From positions 1,922,001 through 1,986,000 of the forward strand of contig NZ_CP045200.1 of assembly GCF_018636735.1 (NCBI RefSeq): DNA of 64,000 bases, in the 5' to 3' direction. Every line of letters starts with the position of its first letter. Position 1 is the first letter of the stretch. The position numbers and the translations under genes are program-made. The notes beneath the pieces are model-generated. The model searched no databases. It saw only the letters and a program-made list of their open reading frames with translations, and had not been told where the DNA came from. Origin of the DNA: Erythrobacter sp. 3-20A1M (GTDB taxonomy: Bacteria; Pseudomonadota; Alphaproteobacteria; Sphingomonadales; Sphingomonadaceae). Of this stretch, positions 1 to 8,901 are shown one piece after another.

Positions 1-1208
1 TTGGCGCGGCCCTTGGGATTGGTCATCGCCATGTGCCCATCCTGCTGGAAATGGCGAACGGGGCACTTGGGCGCATTAATCGGGATATGCGTGAAGTTCG
101 GCCCGCCCAGGCGCTTGAGCTGCGTATCCAGATACGAGAAGTTGCGCCCCTGCAGCAGCGGATCGTCGGTGAAGTCGATGCCGGGCACGATGTTCTGGGT
201 GCAGAAGGCCACCTGCTCCGTTTCGGCGAAGAAGTTGTCGACATTGGCGTCGAGCGTCAGCGTCCCGATGATCTCCACCGGGACCTGCTCTTCGGGAATG
301 ATCTTGGTCGCGTCGAGGACGTCGAATTCGAACTGGTCGGCGAAATCCTCGTCGAAGGTCTGGATGCCCAAATCCCATTGCGGGAAGTCGCCGGCGTCGA
401 TCGCGTCCCACATGTCGCGGCGGTGGAAGTCGGGATCCGCGCCGTTGATCTTCAGCGCCTCGTTCCAGACCACCGACTGCATCCCGAGACTGGGCTTCCA
501 GTGAAACTTCACGAAGGTCGCCTTGGACTTCTCGTTCACAAGTTTGAACGTGTGGACCCCGAAACCCTCCATGAAGCGAAAGGAGCGCGGGATCGTGCGG
601 TCGGACATGATCCACATGATCATGTTCATCGATTCCGGCGTAAGGCTCACGAAATCCCAGAAATTGTCATGTGCCGTCTGGGCCTGCGGAAAACCGCGGT
701 CTGGAGCGGGTTTGGCGGCATGAATGAGGTCGGGAAACTTGATCGCGTCCTGGATGAAGAACACGGGGATGTTGTTGCCGACGAGATCCCAGTTTCCTTC
801 CTTGGTATAGAACTTCGTGGCGAAGCCGCGCACATCGCGCGCGAGATCGGGAGAGCCCTTGTTACCCGCGACGGTGGAGAAACGGGTGAATGTCGGCGTC
901 TTCTCACCCACCTCGTTGAAGATCGCCGCGCGCGAAAATTGCGGGATTGCTTTCTTCAACTCGAAGTGGCCGTGTACGCCATAGCCGCGCGCATGCACCA
1001 CCCGTTCGGGAATCCGTTCGTGATCGAAGTGGAAAATCTTCTCGCGCGCGATGTGATCTTCGAGGAGCTGCGGGCCGCGAGGACCGGCGGTGAGCCAGTT
1101 CTGGTCGTCCGCGATCGGCGCGCCTTGCGCCGTCGTCATGATGTCGTCGTCACCCTTGGGCTTCTGGTGGTTGGCTCCGCCTTCGGATAGTTCAAATTCT
1201 TTCGCCAT
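1..1208 (-). CDS. katE: Clade 2 (KatE-type) catalase, C-terminus cut by window edge
   Basis: Haem catalase that breaks hydrogen peroxide into water and oxygen in the cytoplasm. About 402 codons are visible, starting at ATG 1208 behind a GGAG; no stop is reached, so the C-terminal part lies outside the window. The N-terminus runs through [11 protein letters not shown], where His72 is the distal catalytic histidine, and LVGNNIPVF, where Asn145 is the catalytic asparagine. Near the cut end, [10 protein letters not shown] contains the haem-ligand tyrosine. The phrases [13 protein letters not shown] and [17 protein letters not shown] fit large-subunit clade 2 enzymes better than small clade 3 enzymes. 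Its neighbour across the gap is a divergent DUF892 protein, so both may belong to a stress response. The family is certain; the clade is likely but the diagnostic C-terminal domain is not visible. Confidence 0.93.
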   Translation of the reverse strand, partial: MAKEFELSEGGANHQKPKGDDDIMTTAQGAPIADDQNWLTAGPRGPQLLEDHIAREKIFHFDHERIPERVVHARGYGVHGHFELKKAIPQFSRAAIFNEVGEKTPTFTRFSTVAGNKGSPDLARDVRGFATKFYTKEGNWDLVGNNIPVFFIQDAIKFPDLIHAAKPAPDRGFPQAQTAHDNFWDFVSLTPESMNMIMWIMSDRTIPRSFRFMEGFGVHTFKLVNEKSKATFVKFHWKPSLGMQSVVWNEALKINGADPDFHRRDMWDAIDAGDFPQWDLGIQTFDEDFADQFEFDVLDATKIIPEEQVPVEIIGTLTLDANVDNFFAETEQVAFCTQNIVPGIDFTDDPLLQGRNFSYLDTQLKRLGGPNFTHIPINAPKCPVRHFQQDGHMAMTNPKGRA

Positions 1209-1556
1209 GAGGTCGCTCCGCGTTCGAGGGGATGATCACCCAACGGCGCGACTTCCAGTTTTGTTGCATGGCATCGAAAAAGAATCCGCCAATCAAGCCC
1301 TTTGTTAACAGATGTTATCTTCGCGAAGAAATGGAGCAGGAGGGTGGGCGAAGTAGAAGTCAAACGCATCAGTTCTGCCCCTTCCTGGTCGAGCGGCTAA
1401 AGTGAATAATAGCTATGACGCTTCGCAGTAAAACTAACGTAAGTTAACGTGATCGCGAAGAATTAGTCGGAACCGTCTTGCCGTACCGGACTTTCTGGAA
1501 ATGCCCGTCACTGTCGCCGGGCGATGCGATATCGCACATTCGCGAGGGAGACCGAT
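1209..1556. other. Divergent intergenic region between katE and the DUF892 gene
   Basis: No convincing gene is seen in these 348 bases. The region must hold the promoters of both divergent genes. It contains a direct repeat TAACGT at 1435-1440 and 1445-1450 (10-base period), which could be a regulator site, and an isolated GGAAC at 1469-1473 without a clear matching -10 element. Confidence 0.5.
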
Positions 1557-2051
1557 ATGTCTGCGCCTGCCAATCTCACGGACTGCTACACCGAAGAGCT
1601 TTCCGATCTGTGGTCGGCGAACGACCAGATGGAGAAGGTCGTGCGCGACCTTGCTGAAAAAGCCGGGGACCAGAAGCTGGCCGACCGCCTGTCCAGGTCC
1701 GCCGACGGCATCCAGAAGCACACCGAGACGATCCGCAAGCTGCTCGAAGAGTGCGGCGAGGACGAGAAGGAGCACTGCAAGGGCATGGAGGGCCTCGTGA
1801 AGGAGGCGCGCAAACATGCGCTCGACGCCGACATCGAGGACGACGACGTTCGCGACGTGGTGATCATCGCCCAGTATCAGCGGATGTGCCATTACGGCAT
1901 TTGCGGCTTCGGCACGGCCAAGGCTTTCGCCGAGGCGCTGGGCAAGAGCGATCATGTCGCCAAGCTCGATAAGATCACCGAGTCGATCTACGACGCGGAT
2001 GAGAACATGTCCGATCTTGCCGAACGCAGCGCCAATCTAGAGGCGCGGTAA
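1557..2051 (+). CDS. Ferritin-like DUF892 (YciE/YciF family) protein
   Basis: A 164-residue, highly charged, all-helical protein of the DUF892/YciF ferritin-like family. The family is linked to general and osmotic stress, but its reaction is not established. The sequence starts with a DCYTEELSDLW segment, and Glu/His-bearing helices follow (EQ/EExH-type ligand positions such as KHTETIRKLLEE and YQRMCHYGICGFG). I chose ATG 1557 because GAGGGAG sits just upstream; an earlier in-frame ATG at 1524 lacks such a site. It stands alone between the divergent catalase and the downstream operon. The pairing with a catalase suggests oxidative or general stress, which is inference from context. Confidence 0.82.
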   Translation: MSAPANLTDCYTEELSDLWSANDQMEKVVRDLAEKAGDQKLADRLSRSADGIQKHTETIRKLLEECGEDEKEHCKGMEGLVKEARKHALDADIEDDDVRDVVIIAQYQRMCHYGICGFGTAKAFAEALGKSDHVAKLDKITESIYDADENMSDLAERSANLEAR

Positions 2052-2066
2052 TCCGGTCCGACGCTC

Positions 2067-3167
2067 ATGGCATCGTCCCAGATGATCAGGGGAGAGGCCG
2101 TCGCGGCTCTCCCCATACTCCCCGAACTCCTGCAAGCGGCTCCTTTTGCGAACCGGGCTCTCTGCCTACGGCAGATCTGTACGCTGGCCGGATCGTTCGA
2201 CTATGCCGTGGCGGTACCCGTTCGCAACGAGGCGGCATTGCTCGGCAGGATGTTGTCGGCGCTGGGCGGCGCGATGAGGCAGGCACCGCAGCGCGGTGCG
2301 GCTGTATTCGTAGTAAACGATACGCAGGACGATTCCGTAAGCTTGATCACGCAATGGGCGCGTTCGCATGCGATATCGATTGCACTGGTCGACACCGTAT
2401 TCGCGCCCGAAATTCGCAATGCACCCCATGCCCGCCGCCTGGCTCTCGACCTCGCGGCCTATGTCGCCCCCGAAGGTATGCTATTGACGACCGACGCCGA
2501 TAGCCATGTCGGGCCCGGGTGGGTCGATACCTATCTCACTCGTCTCGCCATGGGGGCCGATTTCGTATGCGAAGATGTGCGACTGGACGAGGACGAGCTC
2601 ACCCGCTTGCCCGACTCCGTTCGCCGCGTCGGGGAGATCGAACGGGCCTATTTCAATGCCAGCGAGCAACTGTGGCATCGCTGGACCGGGGGCCGTGCCG
2701 GCCCCTTCGCCATTCGCGCATCGGGAGCGAGCATGGCGATGCGCACCGCCGCCTATCTGGCAGTAGGGCGGCTGCCGACGCCGGTCAGCGGCGAAGACAG
2801 CGCTTTGTGCGCCGCCATGCTCGCCGCCGGTCTATCAGTGGAATGCCTCGCCGATATCGGCACGCGCACATCGGCTCGGCTGGAAGGGCGGACCACGCGC
2901 GGATGTGGCGATGCGCTGGCGCAAAGGGCCCGATTGGCAGATCCACCATGCGATGCAGCGCTCGTCCCGATCGCGACGCTGCGCAAGCGCGCGCTGGCAT
3001 TCACTTGCTGGACCTCCCAATCGCTCGAGTCCCGGCTGCATCCTGCGGGGAACTCCAGGCCCAGCCACGACCGTTCGCGACCGATGCGGGCAAGTGAGCT
3101 TGAAAGTGAGCTCGAACTCGCGCTGACGATGTTGCGTATGCCAGACAACGTGGGTGCCGATGCCTGA
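2067..3167 (+). CDS. Family 2 glycosyltransferase (GT-A fold)
   Basis: A 366-residue cytoplasmic glycosyltransferase of family GT2, expected to move a sugar from a nucleotide-sugar donor to an unknown acceptor. The nucleotide-binding start FDYAVAVPVRNEAALL (about residues 44-60) is followed by FVVNDTQDDS. The metal-binding DxD is D143-A-D145 in LLTTDADSHVGPGW. The segment SGASMAMRTAAYL and the following GEDSALC resemble the acceptor-side and ED motifs of this family. No membrane segment is visible, so it is soluble or peripheral, unlike polysaccharide synthases. The gene opens a four-gene operon and its stop overlaps the next start by 8 bases. An alternative start is ATG 2082. Confidence 0.85.
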   Translation: MASSQMIRGEAVAALPILPELLQAAPFANRALCLRQICTLAGSFDYAVAVPVRNEAALLGRMLSALGGAMRQAPQRGAAVFVVNDTQDDSVSLITQWARSHAISIALVDTVFAPEIRNAPHARRLALDLAAYVAPEGMLLTTDADSHVGPGWVDTYLTRLAMGADFVCEDVRLDEDELTRLPDSVRRVGEIERAYFNASEQLWHRWTGGRAGPFAIRASGASMAMRTAAYLAVGRLPTPVSGEDSALCAAMLAAGLSVECLADIGTRTSARLEGRTTRGCGDALAQRARLADPPCDAALVPIATLRKRALAFTCWTSQSLESRLHPAGNSRPSHDRSRPMRASELESELELALTMLRMPDNVGADA

Positions 3168-4248
3168 CCCGAATACTCCGCTCGAAGCGATTGCGCGGCG
3201 CGCGGCGGGAGAGGACCGGCCGGATGGCGATCTGGCACCGGACATCGCGATCTTGCACAAGCTCGGCTGGCTCGTCGCCTGCCTGCCCCGCTCGTCCGGT
3301 GGGCAGGGATGGGGCAGCGAACCGGCGGGCGCCTTGCCGGCTCTGGTGGCCTTGCGTGCGATAGGGCGTGCCAATCTTTCCGTCGCGCGCCTGTTCGAAG
3401 GGCACATGAATGCGGTCAAGCTGATAGAGGCCTACGGCTCGAACGCATTGCGCGCGCAGATTGCGCAACGGGTGGGCGAAGGATTGCTGCTGGGCGTATG
3501 GGGCGCGGACGACCCGGCCTGCGCCTTGCGCTTCACCTTCACTGCCGATGGCCTGCTGCTCGAAGGGGCCAAACGGTTCGCGTCCGGCCTGGGTGTGGTC
3601 GGGGCGGCTCTGGTCACCGCAGGTGGGCCCGGCGAGCCTACGCAATTGCTCGTCGTCGATGTGGACGATCCCGCGCGCGCCGACGCCAGCGACTGGACGA
3701 TGGCGGGGATGCGGGCGACACGCTCGGGACGGTATGAATTCAGCGGAGTGCGGGTGTCCGGTTCCCGCCTGGTCGGTAACGCCGGTGACTTCGAGCGCGA
3801 GCCGCTCTTCGAAGGGGGCATATGGCGCTATTGCGCCGCGCACCTGGGCGGGGCGGAGGCGCTGTACCATGCCATGTGCGAGGCACTGGTAGCGCGCGAC
3901 CGGGCGGACGATCCGCATCAGCAGGTGCGGGTGGTTTCCGCCGCCACCGCAATCGAAACCGCGCGGCTGTGGCTCGCACGTTGCGCGGAGGAGGTGGAAG
4001 CCTCCGGCGCCGGTGCGGACAAGGCCAACCTGTCGCTGCTCGCGCGTGAGGTCACCGCGACTGCCTGCCGCACCGTTCTGCACGAGGTAGATGCGGCGCT
4101 GGGCATGGCCGCCCATGTCGAGGGTACGCCGGTCGAGCGCATCGGCCGGGATCTGTCGCTGTTCCTGTGCCAGGCCGCCCCCGATGCGAAGCGCGCCCGC
4201 GCGGCAGGCGCCCTGATCGACGGGTGCAGGCGGATCGAGGCGCTATGA
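3160..4248 (+). CDS. Acyl-CoA-dehydrogenase-fold flavoprotein
   Basis: A 362-residue protein with the overall layout of acyl-CoA dehydrogenases: a helical N-terminus containing GWLVACLPRSSGGQGWG, a central beta domain (LLGVWGADDP, then GAKRFASG), and a C-terminal helical bundle. The fold would bind FAD. The usual C-terminal catalytic glutamate motif (such as YEGT) is not recognisable; instead the end reads GRDLSLFLCQAAPDA, reminiscent of group D flavin monooxygenases that share this fold. It could therefore be a dehydrogenase on an unusual substrate or an oxygenase. ATG 3160 overlaps the previous gene's stop by 8 bases; a GTG at 3154 is possible. Its partners suggest carbohydrate or glycolipid modification rather than beta-oxidation. 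Confidence 0.75.
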   Translation: MPDPNTPLEAIARRAAGEDRPDGDLAPDIAILHKLGWLVACLPRSSGGQGWGSEPAGALPALVALRAIGRANLSVARLFEGHMNAVKLIEAYGSNALRAQIAQRVGEGLLLGVWGADDPACALRFTFTADGLLLEGAKRFASGLGVVGAALVTAGGPGEPTQLLVVDVDDPARADASDWTMAGMRATRSGRYEFSGVRVSGSRLVGNAGDFEREPLFEGGIWRYCAAHLGGAEALYHAMCEALVARDRADDPHQQVRVVSAATAIETARLWLARCAEEVEASGAGADKANLSLLAREVTATACRTVLHEVDAALGMAAHVEGTPVERIGRDLSLFLCQAAPDAKRARAAGALIDGCRRIEAL

Positions 4249-4967
4249 GCGTTCCGGCCACTGCCGAGGGCGCCCTGTTGCGTCATGCAGCGAATGCGTC
4301 GCGTGTCGACATCGCCCGGCTGGCACCTCCCGGGGCGCTGCTGGTGGTGGTGCCTCATCCCGATGACGAGACGTTCGGTTGCGGTATGGCGCTGGCGGCG
4401 GCGGGAGACAGCAGACGCCGGATCGTCGTCGCGTTGCTGACGGACGGCGAAGGATCGCACCCCACCTCGCGGCTCTTTCCGCGCGACAGCCTGGTCGACT
4501 TGCGGGCGCGCGAATTTGCCGAGGCGTTGCGTATCCTGGTCCCCGATCAGCAGGTCTCGGTCGAGCGGCTGCACCTTCCCGACGGGAGCAGCCGGATCGA
4601 TACCGGCACACTGGACAGTTTGACCGCGCTCGCGCGCCAGCACGATGTTCGGGCTATCTGGGCAACCTGGGCGCTGGACCCCCATTGCGATCACGAGGTC
4701 GCGGGCGACCTTGCGGCGGAGGTCGCCCGGCGGCTCGACATACCCTCATGGTCGTTTCCCGTATGGGGCCGCTTTGGCGAGCGTGGCCTGCCGGAGCGGA
4801 TGGTGACCTTCGCCGACCCGGATATGAATATGCGCAAGCGGGCGGCGATGGCCGTGTACGCGTCGCAGACGACCGCTCTCATCGACGATGATCCGAACGG
4901 TTTCATCATGCCGCCTGCGCTACTCGATCATTTCGCCACGCATCCTGAGATATTCATCCGTGGCTGA
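4245..4967 (+). CDS. PIG-L/LmbE family zinc deacetylase
   Basis: A 240-residue PIG-L (LmbE-like) hydrolase. Characterised members remove an acetyl group from N-acetylglucosamine conjugates (PIG-L, MshB, BshB types). The metal motif PHPDDE occupies residues 37-42, with His38 and Asp41 as zinc ligands. The second zinc histidine is in H147-C-D-H150. No signal peptide is present, so it acts in the cytoplasm. ATG 4245 overlaps the previous stop as ATGA, which indicates translational coupling. Together with the glycosyltransferase it suggests a pathway in which a sugar, probably an N-acetylated one, is attached and then deacetylated. The substrate cannot be read from the sequence. Confidence 0.86.
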   Translation: MSVPATAEGALLRHAANASRVDIARLAPPGALLVVVPHPDDETFGCGMALAAAGDSRRRIVVALLTDGEGSHPTSRLFPRDSLVDLRAREFAEALRILVPDQQVSVERLHLPDGSSRIDTGTLDSLTALARQHDVRAIWATWALDPHCDHEVAGDLAAEVARRLDIPSWSFPVWGRFGERGLPERMVTFADPDMNMRKRAAMAVYASQTTALIDDDPNGFIMPPALLDHFATHPEIFIRG

Positions 4968-5535
4968 AGCCATGTCCGAGCGCCGCCGCGGGTTCGAGAG
5001 GCTGTTTACAGACGATGCCGATCCATGGCGCTTCGACACCAGCCGATACGAGCATGACAAGCGCGAGGCCACGATGCGGGCGCTGGGGCAGCGCCGCTTC
5101 GGCAGGGCGGTCGAGATCGGTTGCGCCACCGGCGCGTTGACTGCACAGTTGGCGACCGTTTGCGACGAATTGCTTGGGCTCGACCTGTCGGAAACGGCGC
5201 TAGCCCATGCTCGCGCTCGGCTCGCGGAGACACCCAACGTTCGGCTTATGCGCGGGGAGGTACCCGGTGACTGGCCCGAGGGCACTTGGGACCTCATGGT
5301 CTTCTCGGAAGTCCTTTACTTTCTCAGTGCAGAGGAGATCGCGGAAGTCTCCCGCCTCGCCCATCGGACCCTGGACGCGCAGGGCATGTGCCTGCTGGTC
5401 AATTGGACGGGGCCGAACGACTTGCCGGTGGACGGGCGCCACGCCGTGGAAATTTTCCGCACCGCCGCCCCTTGGGCGCAGGACGAGACACGACCGGCAC
5501 CGCGTTACCGGATCGACCGCTTTACGAGATCATAG
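4960..5535 (+). CDS. SAM-dependent methyltransferase, NodS-like
   Basis: A class I methyltransferase of about 191 residues. The SAM-binding glycine motif is EIGCATGALTAQLA, followed by the acidic motif LLGLDLSETAL and the post-motif VFSEVLYFLS. The layout resembles NodS, which N-methylates the deacetylated sugar of Nod factor. That parallel matters because the preceding gene encodes a deacetylase. I chose GTG 4960 because it overlaps the PIG-L stop by 8 bases, exactly as the second gene overlaps the first; ATG 4972 is the alternative. It is the last gene of the operon. A likely role is methylating an amino-sugar freed by the deacetylase, which is inference. Confidence 0.82.
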   Translation: MAEAMSERRRGFERLFTDDADPWRFDTSRYEHDKREATMRALGQRRFGRAVEIGCATGALTAQLATVCDELLGLDLSETALAHARARLAETPNVRLMRGEVPGDWPEGTWDLMVFSEVLYFLSAEEIAEVSRLAHRTLDAQGMCLLVNWTGPNDLPVDGRHAVEIFRTAAPWAQDETRPAPRYRIDRFTRS

Positions 5536-5719
5536 TCGCCAGGCGAGCGGGTCTAGGACTTGCCGCACAATTAGCCGGTAAGGACGTAGAAACCGGATGC
5601 CAGGCCGTCCTGGAGTGCCGGACCAAGAAGTTCTGCCGATCGATAGTGCGAAACTTCGTGCAGATGCGGCTCCCGTGTTCCAGCCCGTCCAATTCGACTT
5701 GACAAACTTGCTCGAAAGC

Positions 5720-5737
5720 GTGAAGCGAACGTTCACA
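5720..5737. promoter_or_regulatory. Probable LacI-type operator upstream of the TBDR gene
   Basis: GCGAACGTTCAC at 5725-5736 is a near-perfect palindrome centred on CG, the usual form of LacI-family operators. It shares AACGTTCAC with the site before the GH3 gene. A TTGACA at 5699-5704 could be the -35 element, which would place the operator within the promoter and suggest repression. The LacI-family gene at 13788 is the obvious candidate regulator. Confidence 0.6.
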
Positions 5738-5784
5738 TTTTGACGTACGCCGGACAACCGGCGGCGATTTGCAGGGAGGATACT

Positions 5785-8700
5785 ATGACTGGCACCGGGA
5801 AAATTGCGTCCGTCCGCTTCTTGAGCGGCGTATCCGCGCTCGCCTTGCTCGGGCTTTCTCAGGCCGCCTTTGCGCAGGAGGTCATTCCCAACGGCGCGGA
5901 CGCGGGCGATCCGTCCGAAGTTGGGCTAAACGAAGACAACGTCATCGTCGTTACCGGAATTCGCGCGAGCCTCGCCGAGTCGCAGCGGATCAAGCGTGAC
6001 GCGCAGGGCGTCGTCGATGCGATTTCGGCCGAGGATATCGGCAAGTTCCCCGACACCAACCTCGCCGAGTCGCTGCAGCGCATCACCGGCGTTTCCATCG
6101 ATCGGCAGAACGGTGAAGGTTCGACGGTCACGGTCCGCGGGTTCGGCCCGGAATATAACCTCGTACTGCTCAACGGTCGGCAGATGCCGACGTCGACGCT
6201 GGGCGATGGTGCCAGTGCCCCGTCCACGCGATCGTTCGATTTCGCCAACCTCGCGTCCGAGGGCGTTGCCGGGGTGGAGGTCTACAAGACCGGGCGCGCG
6301 TCCGTTCCCTCGGGCGGCATCGGCTCGACCATCAACATCAAGACCCCGCGCCCGCTCGATACCATGGGCTTGCGCGGCAGCGTCGCCGCCAAGGCCGTGC
6401 TCGACACCTCGCGCAACGGGAAGGACGAGGTCACGCCCGAATTTTCGGGGATCATTTCCGATACCTTTGCCGACGAGCGCTTCGGCGTTCTGCTGACCGG
6501 TTCGTATCAGCGCCGCAAGGCGAGCAACAACTCCGGTAGCGTGGGCTTTCGCGACGGATTTATCGGCTCGGAAAACAATTGGGGGACGCTGCCGCAGCCC
6601 GGCACGCCGGGGGCGCAAAACGTCACCAATCGGCCGGGGCCGGACGACGTCTATGAAATTCCCCAGAGCGCCGCTTACGACCTGATCGATATCGACCGCG
6701 AACGCATCAACGGCCAGTTGGTGCTGCAGGCGCGGCCGACCGATACCCTGACCGCCACGGTCGATTACACCTATTCGCGCAACAAGATCGAAGTGCGCGA
6801 CAGCAGCGTGGGTATCTGGTTCAATTTCGGCGACACATCGAGCGAGTGGACCGATGGCCCCGTGGCCGGTCCGGTGTTCTATTCGGAGAATTTCGCACCG
6901 GGGAAGGATCTTTCCTACAGCGGCGCGCTGTCCGCGAACCAGAGCGAGAACAAGTCGCTCGGCGGAAATCTGGTCTGGGAAGCGCCCGGTAACGTGACGG
7001 TGGTGCTGGACGCGCACCACTCCACCGCGGAATCGAAGCCGACCAACAAATACGGCTCCAGCACGTCGATCGGCAACGCCATCTTTGGCGTGCAATCGCA
7101 GACGATCAATTTCGAGAACGACCTGCCCGTACTGTCCTACAACATGTATCCGGGCATCGATCCGCTCGACGCCTCGCTCATCACTCCGACCGGCAACTCG
7201 TTCCGGAACGCCTATTTCCGCGACGAAATCAACCAGGTCCAGTTGACCGGGCATTACGACCACGGGGGCGATATCCTCGACAGCATCGACGCCGGATTCT
7301 CCTTCGTCGATAACAAGGTGCGTTCCGCCTACGGGTTCATCCAGAACGAGACGTGGGGCGGCGTCGGACCGGCTTCGGATATTCCCGACGATCTCTTCAC
7401 CCTTGTCACCATTCCCGACAAGTTCGACGGGGTGAGTGGCGCGGATGCCGGCATCATCCCGGCATTGTACCAGTTCGACTTCGCGAACTACGCTGACTTG
7501 CTGGAGAGCCTATATCAGGTTTGCAGCCAATCGCAGACGGGATCGGTCCAGCCCGGAACCTGTCTGGCCGACTATACGACGGACCGGACGATCAGCGAGA
7601 AGACGATCTCCCCGTTTGTGCAAGCGAATTTCGCCTTCGACGTCTTCGACCGGCCCGCGCATATCATCGCAGGTCTTCGCTACGACCAGACGACCGTCGC
7701 TTCGTCTTCGCTCCTGCCGATCCCGGTAGGAACGCGCTGGACGGGCAACAACGAATTCGCGTTGATTCTTGGCGATACCCAGACGCTGACGAGCAAGGGC
7801 AGTTACCAGAACTGGCTGCCGAATATCGATTTCGACATTGAACCGATACGCAATGTGAAGCTGCGCGCATCCTATAGCCACACTATTACACGCGCCAATT
7901 ACGCTGATTTGCAGGGTGGGCTGGAACTGGCCACGAACCCTACCATTTCGCAGGGCACGGGCAGTCTCGGCAATCCCAATCTCGTTCCGTTCAAGTCGAA
8001 GAACATCGATCTCTCGGCCGAATGGTACTACGGGCGTGCCAGTTACCTCTCGGTGGGCTTCTTCAACAAGGACGTGAAGAATTTCATCAGCGTCGACCAG
8101 ATCAATCGGACCGCGTTCGACCTGCGTAATCCGGCCGATGGGCCGCGTTACCAGGCAGCGGTAGCGGCCCTGGGCACCACGGATGCTACCCAAGTCCGTG
8201 ATTACATCCTGCGCAATTATCCGGGCTCATCGACCGTCACGGGATCGACTGTGATTGACGGGGTAACCTACCTGCAGGGCGACATCTTTGGGCTGCCAGA
8301 GGACGACCTGTTCAACTTCCAGATCGCGCAACCCTTCAACAATGATCGGACTGCCAATATCCATGGCTGGGAATTCGCGATCCAGCACCAGTTCTGGGAT
8401 ACGGGCTTCGGCGTCATCCTGAACTACACGATCGTCGATGGCGATACCGATTACGACAACGCTCTCAACCCGAATATCGGGCAGTTCGCGCTGACCGGGC
8501 TGAGCGATAGCGCCAACGCGGTCGCGTTCTTCGACAAGTATGGGTTGCAGGCTCGCGTCGCTTACAATTGGCGCGACGAATTCTACGCCGGCGGCTCGTT
8601 CGATCCGACCTATGTCGAGGCCTATGGGCAGATCGATGCGAGCGCGAGTTACGAATTCACGAACGGTCTGTCGGTATTCCTCGAGGCGATCAACCTGACC

Positions 8701-8799
8701 GGGGAGGGTCGGCGCGGCCATCGGCGGTCGGACAACTTCGTGACCTTTGCGCAGCCTGGCTACGCGCGCTACTCGGGGGGCGTACGTTTCACCTTCTGA
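5785..8799 (+). CDS. TonB-dependent receptor, glucan-locus importer
   Basis: A 1004-residue outer-membrane receptor that would import oligosaccharides using energy from TonB-ExbBD. A signal peptide ends in QAAFAQE (about residue 31). The plug domain begins near VVTGIRASLAESQ and carries the typical FPDTNLAESLQRITGVSIDR and TVRGFGPEYN motifs. The rest is a 22-strand barrel ending in a C-terminal phenylalanine (GVRFTF). ATG 5785 follows a strong AGGGAGGA; earlier in-frame codons lack one. It leads the halogenase/SapC/cupin operon and lies in the same locus as GH3 and GH16 glucanases, so laminarin-type oligosaccharides are the probable cargo. This substrate is inferred from context. Confidence 0.92.
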   Translation: MTGTGKIASVRFLSGVSALALLGLSQAAFAQEVIPNGADAGDPSEVGLNEDNVIVVTGIRASLAESQRIKRDAQGVVDAISAEDIGKFPDTNLAESLQRITGVSIDRQNGEGSTVTVRGFGPEYNLVLLNGRQMPTSTLGDGASAPSTRSFDFANLASEGVAGVEVYKTGRASVPSGGIGSTINIKTPRPLDTMGLRGSVAAKAVLDTSRNGKDEVTPEFSGIISDTFADERFGVLLTGSYQRRKASNNSGSVGFRDGFIGSENNWGTLPQPGTPGAQNVTNRPGPDDVYEIPQSAAYDLIDIDRERINGQLVLQARPTDTLTATVDYTYSRNKIEVRDSSVGIWFNFGDTSSEWTDGPVAGPVFYSENFAPGKDLSYSGALSANQSENKSLGGNLVWEAPGNVTVVLDAHHSTAESKPTNKYGSSTSIGNAIFGVQSQTINFENDLPVLSYNMYPGIDPLDASLITPTGNSFRNAYFRDEINQVQLTGHYDHGGDILDSIDAGFSFVDNKVRSAYGFIQNETWGGVGPASDIPDDLFTLVTIPDKFDGVSGADAGIIPALYQFDFANYADLLESLYQVCSQSQTGSVQPGTCLADYTTDRTISEKTISPFVQANFAFDVFDRPAHIIAGLRYDQTTVASSSLLPIPVGTRWTGNNEFALILGDTQTLTSKGSYQNWLPNIDFDIEPIRNVKLRASYSHTITRANYADLQGGLELATNPTISQGTGSLGNPNLVPFKSKNIDLSAEWYYGRASYLSVGFFNKDVKNFISVDQINRTAFDLRNPADGPRYQAAVAALGTTDATQVRDYILRNYPGSSTVTGSTVIDGVTYLQGDIFGLPEDDLFNFQIAQPFNNDRTANIHGWEFAIQHQFWDTGFGVILNYTIVDGDTDYDNALNPNIGQFALTGLSDSANAVAFFDKYGLQARVAYNWRDEFYAGGSFDPTYVEAYGQIDASASYEFTNGLSVFLEAINLTGEGRRGHRRSDNFVTFAQPGYARYSGGVRFTF

Positions 8800-8901
8800 C
8801 CAGGGAGGCGCGACCCTCCCTGCCGAAGACGCGGAACGGTTTCAGCGCGTCCGGTGTGAGAGCGATCCGCACCGGCTGCGCCGCACGCGAGGGGTGATGA
8901 T

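Noticed and set aside
33-1190. Long plus-strand open frame over the catalase gene
   Set aside because: The minus strand encodes an unmistakable catalase throughout; the plus frame has no family features and is a high-GC shadow.
1469-1473. GGAAC as a -35 element for the general stress sigma factor EcfG
   Set aside because: No matching CGTT-like -10 element lies at the required 16-17 base distance (the sequence there reads CTTT), so the promoter cannot be supported.
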